From NCBI RefSeq assembly GCF_900258515.1, contig NZ_LT984884.1, positions 333,002-397,001 on the forward strand: 64,000 nucleotides of DNA, given 5' to 3'. A program made the position numbers and the translations under genes. Below the pieces are notes generated by a model. It searched no databases, had not been told where the DNA came from, and worked only from the letters and a program-made list of their open reading frames with translations. The number at the start of each line of letters is the position of its first letter. Within the stretch, counting starts at the first letter, position 1. This DNA is from Lentibacillus sp. Marseille-P4043. Its GTDB lineage: Bacteria; Bacillota; Bacilli; Bacillales; Amphibacillaceae. Positions 8,366 through 16,450 of this stretch are shown here, piece after piece.

Positions 8366-9394
8366 TTACAACACTTTTGCTACGTGCCAACTATCCACTT
8401 CATGAGGCACAGGCAACGGACGACTGTTGATTTGCAAAATACGTGCAGGCGGATCCTTTTTAATCCATGAATCTGGAACTCGAGAACCTTCATAAGTGAC
8501 AAAATTGTTCGTATTAGCGCTCGTCAAAGTGACAGCGCCGTACAGCATAGACGACCGCGCGTTAGATGAGCCTAACATCAAAGTACCAGCTGGCACCATT
8601 GGTTTTTCTTCCTCGGCATCCTCATCAAAATACCATTCATCATAACTATAAACATCTAATCCGAGTGATGAAATAGACCCAATGTAAGTTACCCCGTTTG
8701 GCAATTGTTGTGGATTGATTTGCCCAAGGATAATACGGCGATTATCCAACTGTTCTTTCACTTTTGGATGTCGAACAAATGCATCAACAACGTCAGATGC
8801 CATGATAACACGGTCCGGATTCACCCCGGACTTTTTAATGACCTTTAATCTCCATTCTTTTAGCTTTGCAATTGGATCGCTTTCAGAACTGCTCCATAAA
8901 CTTGTTCCGCTAAGTGTTTCATTATTTGAAAAGTCGAAATCAAGCGTAGCGTCAACGCCATCGCCCTTGACGTCTACTTTACCGGTGAATAAAATTTGGG
9001 CCGCCATCCATTCTTCTCGGCGAGTGATAGATTCATCTAGATCAGACAAATCTCTTGCTAACAATTCCGCTGCGCGCTCGTCAGGGCTCTTAGCAGAATA
9101 AAAGTTTTCACCCATGGAACGCTTGTTAATATCATCGCCAGTAATAATACGTTGCGGTTTTACCATAGCAGGTTTAAAAGACTTAGTTGTAAATCCTTGC
9201 CGATCTACGACCTTGCCAGAGTGCCTAGGAGAAACGAATGGAGCTAACTTTCTACGACCTTTATAGTAATCAACATCAACGTTCTCACTTGTAAACGTAT
9301 TTACATTTGGGAAAAAGGTGCTTTTTAAAAATGTGTGTGCTGGTTTCATCATCTCGACCGCCGCTAACATAGTTCTAGTATCATAAATATTCAT
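8366..9394 (-). CDS. Major capsid protein (lambda gpE family)
   Basis: A 342-residue protein of the lambda E / Phage_cap_E family. Recognisable parts are the N-terminal TRTMLAAVEMMKPAHTFLKSTFFP, the GRRKLAPFVSPRHSGKVVDRQGF segment near residues 46-68, the helix DLDESITRREEWMAAQILFTGKV, and GAVTLTSANTNNFVTYEG in the C-terminal third. It forms the icosahedral shell. It follows the gpD-like decoration protein directly, as in lambda, and has a GAGGAA-type site before its ATG. Confidence 0.9.
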   Translation of the reverse strand: MNIYDTRTMLAAVEMMKPAHTFLKSTFFPNVNTFTSENVDVDYYKGRRKLAPFVSPRHSGKVVDRQGFTTKSFKPAMVKPQRIITGDDINKRSMGENFYSAKSPDERAAELLARDLSDLDESITRREEWMAAQILFTGKVDVKGDGVDATLDFDFSNNETLSGTSLWSSSESDPIAKLKEWRLKVIKKSGVNPDRVIMASDVVDAFVRHPKVKEQLDNRRIILGQINPQQLPNGVTYIGSISSLGLDVYSYDEWYFDEDAEEEKPMVPAGTLMLGSSNARSSMLYGAVTLTSANTNNFVTYEGSRVPDSWIKKDPPARILQINSRPLPVPHEVDSWHVAKVL

Positions 9395-9409
9395 TAATTG
9401 ATTCCTCCT

Positions 9410-9745
9410 TTATGCATTTTCCTTTAAAAAGATTCCAATATTACGTAAAGCTCTTTTGTGATCTGCCGCAGTATCTTCACCGCCAAAAACTAGTTTGTCT
9501 TGATTGAACTCACCAGTTAAATAAATGGTTGCTTCGGATCCGCTTGTAGCATTATCTGCAAGCACTGCATATGGATTCTTTGACCCGTCAGCCGCTGCGG
9601 AATCAAGCGCTACCGCGCTTCCATCGTCAGCGATACCCAGAACTGTGCCACGGCTCAAATCCGCACCAACTTTTGCGGTATCAGTTACAATTTCAAAATC
9701 ACCAGCAAATAAGTTATCGTAATTAAATTCTCCTAATGTTGGCAT
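9410..9745 (-). CDS. Head decoration protein (lambda gpD family)
   Basis: A 111-residue protein of the lambda D / HDPD family, which forms trimers on the expanded capsid and stabilises it. It contains the typical LSRGTVLGIADDGSAVALDSAAADGS block (about residues 30-55), YAVLADNATSG and a strand with EATIYLTGEFN, followed by RALRNIGIFLKE. It lies between the protease/scaffold and the major capsid genes and starts at the last base of the protease gene. Confidence 0.88.
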   Translation of the reverse strand: MPTLGEFNYDNLFAGDFEIVTDTAKVGADLSRGTVLGIADDGSAVALDSAAADGSKNPYAVLADNATSGSEATIYLTGEFNQDKLVFGGEDTAADHKRALRNIGIFLKENA

Positions 9746-10125
9746 TACGCATTACCTCCTCTTGATTTATTGATGAAGTTAGCGATAGTATTTGCGTTTT
9801 CCTCTCGCTCTTTATCCTCTGTTTTGTTATTCTCTGGGGCATTTGTCCCCTGGATATTATTCAATTCTCCGGCTTCTATATTACGGTTTTGTAAGTAGTT
9901 AGCTCCCTGCTCTTTTTGTGCTTTAATAATATTCATCGCTAACTTTTCTGCTGTTTCTTTAGTTTCAAATTTCGCCTTGTTAATCAATTCTTCATGTCCG
10001 GGAACAGCCATATCTTCAATTGCTTTAATGCGGCCATTTTCTTCTTTTGCACCCTCGTCATGACCTTCTTGCTTGATCTGATTATACAGATCAGGGTATT
10101 CATTTTTAAGCTTCTCTAAATCCAT
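9745..10125 (-). CDS. Nested capsid scaffold protein (lambda Nu3-like) from internal start
   Basis: Inside the protease gene, in the same frame, an ATG at 10123-10125 is preceded by CAAGGAGATGACAAA, a near-perfect ribosome binding site 7 to 8 bases upstream. Initiation here would give a 126-residue charged helical protein beginning MDLEKLKNEYPDLYNQ, equal to the scaffold domain alone. Lambda makes Nu3 from gene C in exactly this way. The strong internal site is seen in the sequence; separate production is inferred. Confidence 0.65.
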   Translation of the reverse strand: MDLEKLKNEYPDLYNQIKQEGHDEGAKEENGRIKAIEDMAVPGHEELINKAKFETKETAEKLAMNIIKAQKEQGANYLQNRNIEAGELNNIQGTNAPENNKTEDKEREENANTIANFINKSRGGNA

Positions 10126-10836
10126 TTTGTCATCTCCTTGTTCATTTTTTGGATTGGATTGGTTAACGATAGATCCTTGTGGCAACATTTTTTGAAGATC
10201 ATCCTTCGTTATGTTGTCACCTTTTTTAAATTCATTTCGAATTTTATCAATTACTTGTTGTGGGATGATTTGCGCATTACCAATGCTAGCCGTTAGTCGC
10301 GGTTGATTTTGGTTTTCGAACATAATTTCATCAACAAATCCCTTTTCCTTTGCATCTTGTGCGCCTAGCCATGTTTCTTTGTCCATCAAATCTAACAATT
10401 CCTTTTGTGACATCCCCGTCTTTAATGCATAAGCGTTAGTAATAGATTTGTCCCACCCCCGTAGAAAATCAGATCCGTGTTGCAGGTCACGGTGATCACC
10501 GCCAGCGACAGAATATGCGTTATGAATCATAATTTGTGCAGTAGGTGATATTAATGTCTTACCAGCCATGGCAATAACGGACGCGGCCGATGCAGCAACC
10601 CCAACAATCTTTGATACGACATTTGCTTTCGCCTCGTGTTCTTTCAACATTGTATAAATCTCAGAGCCGGAATAAACATCTCCGCCCGGTGAGTTAATTA
10701 TAACCTCAAGATCATCACCATCGGCAGAATCAATTAAACTATTAACTTTGGCTGGGCTTGTCGCTTCAATCCCAAACAAATCATATATCCACTGATAAGC
10801 ACTAGGAATAATCGTTCCTTTAATATCTATTTTCAT
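9745..10836 (-). CDS. ClpP-like prohead protease with C-terminal scaffold domain
   Basis: A 363-residue protein. Residues 1-175 form a ClpP-like serine protease: NSPGGDVYSG (48-57), GVAASAASVIAMAG (79-92) with the likely nucleophile Ser83, and MIHNA with His105. Residues 235-363 are charged and helical and resemble a scaffold (KLKNEYPDLYNQIKQEGHDEG). This follows the lambda C/Nu3 arrangement, where the protease gene contains the scaffold gene in frame. It would mature the prohead by cutting portal and scaffold. It overlaps the portal gene by 4 bases. Confidence 0.88.
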   Translation of the reverse strand: MKIDIKGTIIPSAYQWIYDLFGIEATSPAKVNSLIDSADGDDLEVIINSPGGDVYSGSEIYTMLKEHEAKANVVSKIVGVAASAASVIAMAGKTLISPTAQIMIHNAYSVAGGDHRDLQHGSDFLRGWDKSITNAYALKTGMSQKELLDLMDKETWLGAQDAKEKGFVDEIMFENQNQPRLTASIGNAQIIPQQVIDKIRNEFKKGDNITKDDLQKMLPQGSIVNQSNPKNEQGDDKMDLEKLKNEYPDLYNQIKQEGHDEGAKEENGRIKAIEDMAVPGHEELINKAKFETKETAEKLAMNIIKAQKEQGANYLQNRNIEAGELNNIQGTNAPENNKTEDKEREENANTIANFINKSRGGNA

Positions 10837-12401
10837 TCTTCTTCACCTCCTCCCGGTTCATGTTCTACTTCCGGGTTAGTTTCATTTTGGATCAGCCCAC
10901 CCTCTTGCCTTAGCCTTTCTTCAACAGTTCTAAGACGAGTGTTTCTGAAAAAGTCACCATTACCCAGTTCGACCGTTTCTCTCGTACGCGTGCTAAATCC
11001 TTCGTTCACGCGTTGTGCAGCCGCCTTCACTTCTTTTAACGGATCAATTTGACCCTGAGATGGTCCGTTCCACTCAGCCATACAATATGCTTTTCGTGCT
11101 ACCGGATCCGTGAAAAATCCGGGTGCATCGATTCGCCCTTTCGCAACAGCTTCAGCTAAGAATTCTTCGTAGATTGGTTGGCAAAAATCACTAGACAACC
11201 AAGATCGTCTCATCCTAAACATTTTCCAAGCTTCAAGAAGTGCTGCACGGCTTGCCGAATAGGAGGCTGTGAAATGTTTTAACAACAGTTCATAAGGCAC
11301 TTCAAGAGCAGACCCTATCTGTCTACATATGGCCGTGACAAATCCATCAAATGCTTGATTCGGTCTACCCGGATTGGAATCTTGTATACTCTCGTTTTCT
11401 CCAAGAGCAACTATAGAACCATTGCCGAGTTCATAATTCGTGTCGTCTTCCTCTATTTGATCATCATAATCATCAAAGTACTGCCCCGGTTGTTCGTTCT
11501 GAGGATTTTCTGATTTAATAAATACCGTATACATACCGGACACTACCGCCGCCATAAGTTCAGCCTCTGAATAACGAGCAAGTTGTTTTAGGCTCTCAAT
11601 CACAGGCGCAAGAATTGGCACTCCTCGCCTTTGCTCCGGTCTTTCTGATTCCATTAAATGAATGATGTTGGGTCTACCAGTATTTGCACCAAACTTTCTC
11701 ACCCTGGACCATTCGTTCCTTTTCATCGAAATTGAGTTCGGGTGATGTTGGGCTATGTGATATGCCACAATTTCACCACGATAATTGACTTCAACACCGT
11801 TAATTATTTTATTGTTTGGGTTAAACATCTTTTTATCCGGTGTGCAAACTCTATCAGCCTCAATGATTTGCACCCGAATGTCATATGGTAGATTAGGTCT
11901 TGGGATGACAGGCAATAGAGCAAAGCTGTCGCCTGACATTAGTTGCCCTAAAAAAGCTAATTGCTGCAATTCATAGAAGTTATTCATACGTTGCGCATCA
12001 CAGTGAACGGAATCCGCCCATAAATTGAATTCTCTTTCCACTTTCGTTTCCCAAGCATCAGCTTCTTCTAAGGTCATGCCCAAATATTCATAATCAATTT
12101 GAGAGTTAAGCTTTAGTCCACTGCCGACCACATTTGTCCGTATGGTTTTTAAAGCACCAGTAGCAAGAGGGGCTCCCATGTATAAATCCCTCGAACGCTC
12201 CCTTAGCTTAGGAATATTACGCTCGATATCTTCTAGTACGGATCCGGATCTAGCAAACCACCCTAGCATACTCTTTTTTCTCGTGCTCGCTCCGTGATCT
12301 CCATAACCTTGATTGAGTAGGTTTATTTTATTTCGTGATTCCATGCGCTTCAACGCCCTATTAGGAGACACGAAGGAAATTGTCTTATCAATAATGTTCA
12401 T
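10833..12401 (-). CDS. Phage portal protein, lambda family
   Basis: A 522-residue portal protein of the lambda B family (Phage_portal_2). Marks include the N-terminal STRKKSMLGWFARSGS, RSRDLYMGAPLATGALKTIRTNVVGSGLKL (about 70-98), IQIIEADRVCTPD, HLMESERPEQRRGVPILAPVIESLKQLARYSEAELMAAV (about 246-285) and the Thr-Ala-Ser-Tyr-Ser-Ala-Ser-Arg-Ala-Ala helix near 378. It forms the dodecameric ring through which DNA enters and leaves. It lies between the W-like gene and the protease, as in lambda. Confidence 0.92.
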   Translation of the reverse strand: MNIIDKTISFVSPNRALKRMESRNKINLLNQGYGDHGASTRKKSMLGWFARSGSVLEDIERNIPKLRERSRDLYMGAPLATGALKTIRTNVVGSGLKLNSQIDYEYLGMTLEEADAWETKVEREFNLWADSVHCDAQRMNNFYELQQLAFLGQLMSGDSFALLPVIPRPNLPYDIRVQIIEADRVCTPDKKMFNPNNKIINGVEVNYRGEIVAYHIAQHHPNSISMKRNEWSRVRKFGANTGRPNIIHLMESERPEQRRGVPILAPVIESLKQLARYSEAELMAAVVSGMYTVFIKSENPQNEQPGQYFDDYDDQIEEDDTNYELGNGSIVALGENESIQDSNPGRPNQAFDGFVTAICRQIGSALEVPYELLLKHFTASYSASRAALLEAWKMFRMRRSWLSSDFCQPIYEEFLAEAVAKGRIDAPGFFTDPVARKAYCMAEWNGPSQGQIDPLKEVKAAAQRVNEGFSTRTRETVELGNGDFFRNTRLRTVEERLRQEGGLIQNETNPEVEHEPGGGEEE

Positions 12402-12415
12402 CTTCTGTCACCCCC

Positions 12416-12634
12416 TCAAAAATCTCTCGGAACAGCACGAAACACCTTTCTACTTCCCTTGCCTTGTAGCCGATTCACTTCACGTTTCCAAAAAGTTATT
12501 TGTTTACGGATATCTGAAATCCTCGCTCTTGTTAACTGCCTAGTACCTATTCGGTAAGATTGACCCGTTGAGACTGCTAATTCCGCATCCAACCACGATT
12601 CTAAATGTTTTTTCGCTCTTTCCAGCTCATTCAT
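12416..12634 (-). CDS. gpW-like head completion protein (DUF6148-type)
   Basis: A 72-residue basic helical protein beginning MNELERAKKHLESWLDAELAV, with SYRIGTRQLTRARISDIRKQITFWKREV in its centre. Size, composition and position between terminase and portal match the lambda gpW-like proteins of Firmicute phages. The ATG at 12634 is preferred over one 8 codons upstream because it follows TATTGGGGGAAAAGAC, a good ribosome binding site. gpW proteins plug the connector after packaging. Confidence 0.65.
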   Translation of the reverse strand: MNELERAKKHLESWLDAELAVSTGQSYRIGTRQLTRARISDIRKQITFWKREVNRLQGKGSRKVFRAVPRDF

Positions 12635-12670
12635 GTCTTTTCCCCCAATAAAAAACACCCTTTCGGATGC

Positions 12671-14512
12671 TCACTTAATCCCTTTTGATAACACTCGTTT
12701 TCGTCTTCTTCTTTTTACAGGTAAGGGTTTTCCGTTTTCCAATTGTTCCTTGATTGCATCTAAATTAGGATTCAAAATCTCCAATGCTGCAGTAGCATAG
12801 TTCCGCAAATCAAATGGTTCATTTCTTGCAGACGATGTTTTTAATTCCCATTTGATTGTTGGTTGACCGTTTTTATAACGGGTCACACGATGTTCAGCTG
12901 TGAGACCTTTAAAATAATAATCGTCATAGCCTTTCTCGCGATCAATAGGAAAATGACAATAACCATTTTGAGTAGGTTCTGCTTTTAACCTGGAAACAAT
13001 ATCATCTTTCCCGACATCTACACCAATAGTGAATAACCAGATACCATATTGATCACGGCGATTAGGTCTCTTGATAAAGCTATGACCAGTACCACCGACA
13101 CCTTTGATAGCCCACACTCGATTATATTCTCTTTTTTTACAGTAATCATAGACACTTGATGTGTGATGGCCACCGGAGTCAACGCAAGTACTCATTACTT
13201 TCATAACATTTCCATCTTGTCTTTTGTAATCTTTGAGTATGACGTCATCTAATGATTTCCAAACAAACTCTTGACCCGGATCACCCATGATCACTCCGTA
13301 TTCAATCCCCCACGATTCTTTGCCAGGGCCCCATCCAACTATTTCGTATTCCAAACGATTATCCTGTACGTCAACACCTGAAGTAAGCACCGCAACTTCA
13401 TTTGGCACCTCACATCCATATTCCTTACGCCGACCCAACAATCCTTCTGACTTAACCCCGTCTCCCTGTTCTTCCCATGTTTCGCCCAGGGAAGTGTTTA
13501 CCCAAACCTTTAAAGATTCTTTTCCTTTTTTCTTTGCATCTTTAAAATCTGAGATAATTTCCTTCCAACGTTTCCACGGGCTTACTAATTCATTTAAATG
13601 GAAACCTCTATTTTTGACATCAGGCTTATCAGCAACCCATTTTCCATTTCCGGCTTTCCATTCAAATTCATCATGAAGCGTGCCACAGTATTTACAGGCA
13701 TGATGTGCACTTTTTACTTCCTTGGTTTCATCGTCATAATCAAATTTTATCTGTGACCAACGTAAGGGTTGATACTCTCTGCATGATGGACATGGTAGAT
13801 GCCAATGTTCTTGTGTACTGGTTTCGAACTCTGCTTCAATGCGGCTAGCACCTTTTATTGTCGGTGTAGAAACAAAGATCTTTTTCCTGTTAGGGAAGTT
13901 ATTTGTTCTTTTTTCAGCCAGCGATAAAGGATCTCCTTCAGATCCAGCACTTACAGGAAAGCGATCAACTTCATCGGCAAGTAATATCCTGATTGGTCTT
14001 GATGCCAATCCAGAAGGTGCGTTTGCTCCAACTAAAGCAATATAACCACCGGTGAACGACTTTTGCATGACGGTGTTTCCGCTATCGCGACTTTTATCAT
14101 CAGCAGCCTTTTTTCTCAGAGTAGGTGAATCCCTAAGCATGGGTGCAATACGTTCTTTCGAGAACGACTTTGCTAAATCAACAGTTGGTTGCAGCATCAT
14201 AATCGGAGATGGATCGAAATCTATATGATAACCAACAGTATTTAATAACAATTCACTTTTTCCCACCTGAGCCGAGGACATAATGATTATTTTTTCTGTG
14301 TTACTGTCATTTACGCTGTCCATTATTTCTTTTTGATAAGGAGCTCTGCTTGTTCTCCATTGCCCTGGTTCAGAAGATGATTCGCTTGATAACTTTCTAT
14401 ACATATCAGCCCATTCAGAAACTGTTAGATCAGGTGGAGGTGTAACAATCTCCTTGATAATCCCAACAAAAAGTGATTCCGTATCATTTTTTCTTCTTTG
14501 TACGGATACCAT
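12671..14512 (-). CDS. Terminase large subunit (lambda gpA family)
   Basis: A 613-residue DNA-packaging motor and nuclease. The ATPase domain has a Walker A SSAQVGKS near residue 80, MMLQPTVDLAKSFSKERIAP, and Walker B ILLADEVDRF near residue 176. A zinc ribbon with CPSC and CKYC pairs follows near residues 240-280. The nuclease half has VLTSGVDVQDNRLEYEIVGWG and a CVDSGGHHT motif. The ATG at 14512 is chosen since GAGGAGATTCAAG precedes it; a TTG at 14539 is also open. It overlaps the Nu1 gene by 29 bases. The GpA type implies cos packaging. Confidence 0.92.
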   Translation of the reverse strand: MVSVQRRKNDTESLFVGIIKEIVTPPPDLTVSEWADMYRKLSSESSSEPGQWRTSRAPYQKEIMDSVNDSNTEKIIIMSSAQVGKSELLLNTVGYHIDFDPSPIMMLQPTVDLAKSFSKERIAPMLRDSPTLRKKAADDKSRDSGNTVMQKSFTGGYIALVGANAPSGLASRPIRILLADEVDRFPVSAGSEGDPLSLAEKRTNNFPNRKKIFVSTPTIKGASRIEAEFETSTQEHWHLPCPSCREYQPLRWSQIKFDYDDETKEVKSAHHACKYCGTLHDEFEWKAGNGKWVADKPDVKNRGFHLNELVSPWKRWKEIISDFKDAKKKGKESLKVWVNTSLGETWEEQGDGVKSEGLLGRRKEYGCEVPNEVAVLTSGVDVQDNRLEYEIVGWGPGKESWGIEYGVIMGDPGQEFVWKSLDDVILKDYKRQDGNVMKVMSTCVDSGGHHTSSVYDYCKKREYNRVWAIKGVGGTGHSFIKRPNRRDQYGIWLFTIGVDVGKDDIVSRLKAEPTQNGYCHFPIDREKGYDDYYFKGLTAEHRVTRYKNGQPTIKWELKTSSARNEPFDLRNYATAALEILNPNLDAIKEQLENGKPLPVKRRRRKRVLSKGIK

Positions 14513-15071
14513 CTTGAATCTCCTCATCCACCTGCTCAACCTCTACGGGACTGTCTTCATCCTCTATCGATAGTTTGTCTTTACTTTCTGCATAAAAGAC
14601 ATAAGGATCATAATCAGCGAGTTCTGCAAGGGCTTCATAAACAGCATTTTTTAAAATACCTTTTATTTCATTGAAATCAGTCTTTCCCTGTAATGGTCCC
14701 GCGGATTTTGAAGGGATGGACAATATCCTAGAACGAAAAGAGCTTAACATATTGTTCATTACTCGTTTCACATCATCAGAACGGTGGAGATCCCCCTTCA
14801 TGATTTGAAGTTCCAATTCTGCTTTTTGTCGTCTAGCCCTCGTCCACAGCGCTTCCTCTTCCGTCTTATTTAATTCTTCATTCGGTACTTCATTCATATA
14901 TTTTATATACGCTTGAATGGATGCTGTTAAATCATATTTACCATGTGCAGCTCTAATCAACGCATCCTCTTTCGTTAGTTGTTGAATACGACGAGAACTA
15001 AGATTGAGGATTTCGCATAATTCCGATGTAGTAACAATAAAACCTTTTTCTTTCAAATCATTGTCCTTCAA
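14484..15071 (-). CDS. Terminase small subunit (Nu1-like)
   Basis: A 195-residue protein. Residues 12-50 form a winged helix-turn-helix of the Nu1 type (VTTSELCEILNLSSRRIQQL, then LIRAAHGKYDL), which recognises the packaging start site. A helical middle (LWTRARRQKAELELQIMKGDLH) and a long acidic C-terminus ending in four lysines would bind the large subunit. Overlap with the large subunit gene suggests coupled translation. Confidence 0.85.
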   Translation of the reverse strand: MKDNDLKEKGFIVTTSELCEILNLSSRRIQQLTKEDALIRAAHGKYDLTASIQAYIKYMNEVPNEELNKTEEEALWTRARRQKAELELQIMKGDLHRSDDVKRVMNNMLSSFRSRILSIPSKSAGPLQGKTDFNEIKGILKNAVYEALAELADYDPYVFYAESKDKLSIEDEDSPVEVEQVDEEIQDGIRTKKKK

Positions 15072-15274
15072 GGGGTTTGTCCACCTCCTCCAAATTATTT
15101 CCCAAGAATTTCAAAGCGAAAACGAAACGAACTTTTCAAATAAAAAACTAGCGCTTTTCCGGGCTCGCAAGCACCCGCTAGAAATTTTTTTCTCTCAAAG
15201 TACCTTTTTTATTTTTAGAAACAATTTCAGCAAAACTTTTCCGCGAAAAATACTTTTGATAAATTATTTTAAAG
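15072..15274. other. Non-coding stretch before terS; candidate cos region
   Basis: About 200 AT-rich bases without a gene lie between the terminase small subunit and the next gene. In lambda-type phages the cos site lies immediately upstream of Nu1. Here this stretch holds a GC-rich imperfect palindrome (CCGGGCTCGCAAGCACCCG at 15159-15177) and purine-rich repeats of the CGAAAACGAAACGAAC kind (15117-15132) that could be terminase binding sites. The role is inferred from position only. Confidence 0.35.
15141..15190 (-). terminator. Hairpin with T-runs on both sides, possible terminator before terS
   Basis: CTAGCG (15148-15153) and CGCTAG (15176-15181) form a 6-bp stem around a GC-rich loop. 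Leftward it is followed by TTTTTTATTTG and rightward by AAATTTTTTT, so it could stop transcription either way. It lies inside the candidate cos region, and the two readings compete. Confidence 0.4.
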
Positions 15275-15589
15275 TTAATTTTTATTTTTTATTTTTCTTC
15301 TCACATGAAGTCCGTGCTGCTTACACCAGTTGTTGCTCTTGCCTATAGACATCCTTTCATACTCCCTTAGCTTATCCATTTTTAGGCATCGCTTATATCC
15401 TACTGGTGCATGGTCCCGGATATACTCTACATAACTCTTTGCTTTCTTATAAACATATCGAACTACCCGAGAGACGAAGTCCTTAATGTTATTGAATACC
15501 TTATTAATGACCTTAGCTAACTCTTTTAACTTATCATGTGCTTCCTGCGCATTGTACGTTCTACCCTGGACAGTAATAGTATTATCCAT
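15275..15589 (-). CDS. Hypothetical basic phage protein upstream of terminase
   Basis: A 104-residue very basic protein with a GGATGGAGGGA ribosome site before its ATG. The first 25 residues are TITVQGRTYNAQEAHDKLKEL; a helical, Lys/Arg/Tyr-rich middle follows (VSRVVRYVYKKAKSYVEYI), and the C-terminus is WCKQHGLHVRRKIKNKN. No family is recognised. The charge suggests nucleic acid binding. It is the last gene before the terminase operon. Confidence 0.5.
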   Translation of the reverse strand: MDNTITVQGRTYNAQEAHDKLKELAKVINKVFNNIKDFVSRVVRYVYKKAKSYVEYIRDHAPVGYKRCLKMDKLREYERMSIGKSNNWCKQHGLHVRRKIKNKN

Positions 15590-15612
15590 GTTTATATTTA
15601 TCCCTCCATCCT

Positions 15613-15803
15613 TAACTTATAAAAATACCCAAAGGCGCCTAGCTAGTACCGCTTATCAGGCGTAACCCTTTGGCGCGTTACCCTCCCGGTTGGGTCATTG
15701 GATACTTTCATAAGTTAGCCATCTCTCGCTTCGGCGGATGGCTTGCCGTCCCGATCCATTCCTTTCACGGCTGGGATCACCGCTTCCTAGGAGGATGCCA
15801 GTT
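15613..15803 (+). ncRNA. Candidate structured RNA, GC-rich multi-stem element
   Basis: In an otherwise AT-rich region this stretch folds well on the plus strand. An 8-bp stem TAACTTAT/ATAAGTTA (15613-15620 with 15710-15717) encloses a 12-bp stem with one 4-nt bulge (15629-15640 with 15658-15673) and a small ACCC/GGGT hairpin (15680-15695). Next comes GCCATC/GATGGC (15718-15742) capped by a CGC-TTCG-GCG tetraloop hairpin, then alternative stems CCGT/ACGG and GATCC/GGATC (15746-15778). AGGAGG and an ATG follow at once. The stems are seen by eye; no known RNA class was recognised. The minus strand would form mirror stems ahead of the 15589 gene. Confidence 0.45.
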
Positions 15804-15887
15804 ATGAGCAACAACGACATGGCATTCATTGTCACCAGAAGTGGAGTAGCCTACATTCAACTAATATTAAAAGCACCCACGCATTAG
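15804..15887 (+). CDS. Tiny ORF behind the structured element (27 aa)
   Basis: An ATG at 15804 follows AGGAGG (15789-15794) with 9 bases between, an excellent ribosome binding site. The ORF encodes 27 residues, starting MSNNDMAFIVTRSGVAYIQ and ending in KAPTH. It runs against all neighbouring late genes. The stop lies in a weak hairpin (15869-15900). It could be a leader peptide, a small toxin or a chance ORF; the central part is mildly hydrophobic. No family is recognised. Confidence 0.35.
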   Translation: MSNNDMAFIVTRSGVAYIQLILKAPTH

Positions 15888-15984
15888 CAGGAGTGCCTTT
15901 AAACAATTTTCATTAATATCATAATAACTTGTATAACGGTAAATGCTCTTTTTATTTTCTTTCAATAGTCTCCCACTTTTTTTA

Positions 15985-16284
15985 TTACACCCACCCTCTT
16001 TTCTGCGCTCTCCCTTTATTGTTATTGAATAATTTCTTGGCCATAGCATGTAGGTCGTCAGTGGCTTTTGTTCTTATAATATCTGAAACATCCTTACTAA
16101 TGACTTTCCTATTACCTACTTTATACCCTTTTTTGTTTAATTCAACCGCAACCTTAGTAACGCTCTCCAACTGCACATAAAGAAATATGGACTCTTTTTC
16201 AAATGTATCAGCTTGGTAATTGTTTATTTGTTCAATATAATTTTCTAACTCTCTTATTCTGTCCCTCGCCTCTTCAATTTTCAT
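15985..16284 (-). CDS. Hypothetical phage protein with coiled-coil start
   Basis: A 99-residue protein with a TTAGGAGGTTATTAGT site before its ATG. The first 25 residues (KIEEARDRIRELENYIEQI) form a likely coiled coil; a beta-helix part follows (VQLESVTKVAVELNKKGYKVGNRKVISKDVSDII), and the C-terminus is basic. The function is unknown. It is the first gene after the putative late promoter region at 16318-16410. Confidence 0.5.
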   Translation of the reverse strand: MKIEEARDRIRELENYIEQINNYQADTFEKESIFLYVQLESVTKVAVELNKKGYKVGNRKVISKDVSDIIRTKATDDLHAMAKKLFNNNKGRAQKRGWV

Positions 16285-16317
16285 ACTAATAACCTCCTAA
16301 TTTATCTAACACAGTAC

Positions 16318-16402
16318 ATTATAATATATAGACTGTTGCACTCACTCGATTGCCAAACCCCTTGAGACAAAAGGCTCTATGTCAATTCTAAATTTGAGTG
16401 CA
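16318..16402. promoter_or_regulatory. Putative leftward promoter with flanking inverted repeat
   Basis: A TATAAT (minus strand, 16318-16323) lies 34 bases before the 15985-16284 gene's start codon at 16284. Upstream, TGCACTCA (16337-16344) and TGAGTGCA (16395-16402) form a perfect 8-bp inverted repeat 50 bases apart. No good -35 box stands before the TATAAT, which fits a promoter needing an activator such as ArpU. The repeat could also be a recombinase site. Confidence 0.4.
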
Positions 16403-16450
16403 CGTTGTATAAAATTATGTTGATGCAATAAAAAAAAATAAAATAAACAG

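Noticed and set aside
15600..15800. Minus-strand ORF of about 40 codons opposite the structured element (starting MSLLLITGILLGSGDPSRER)
   Set aside because: It has no ribosome site, is Arg/Ser-rich beyond the first 12 residues and is best explained by the palindromic GC-rich stems.
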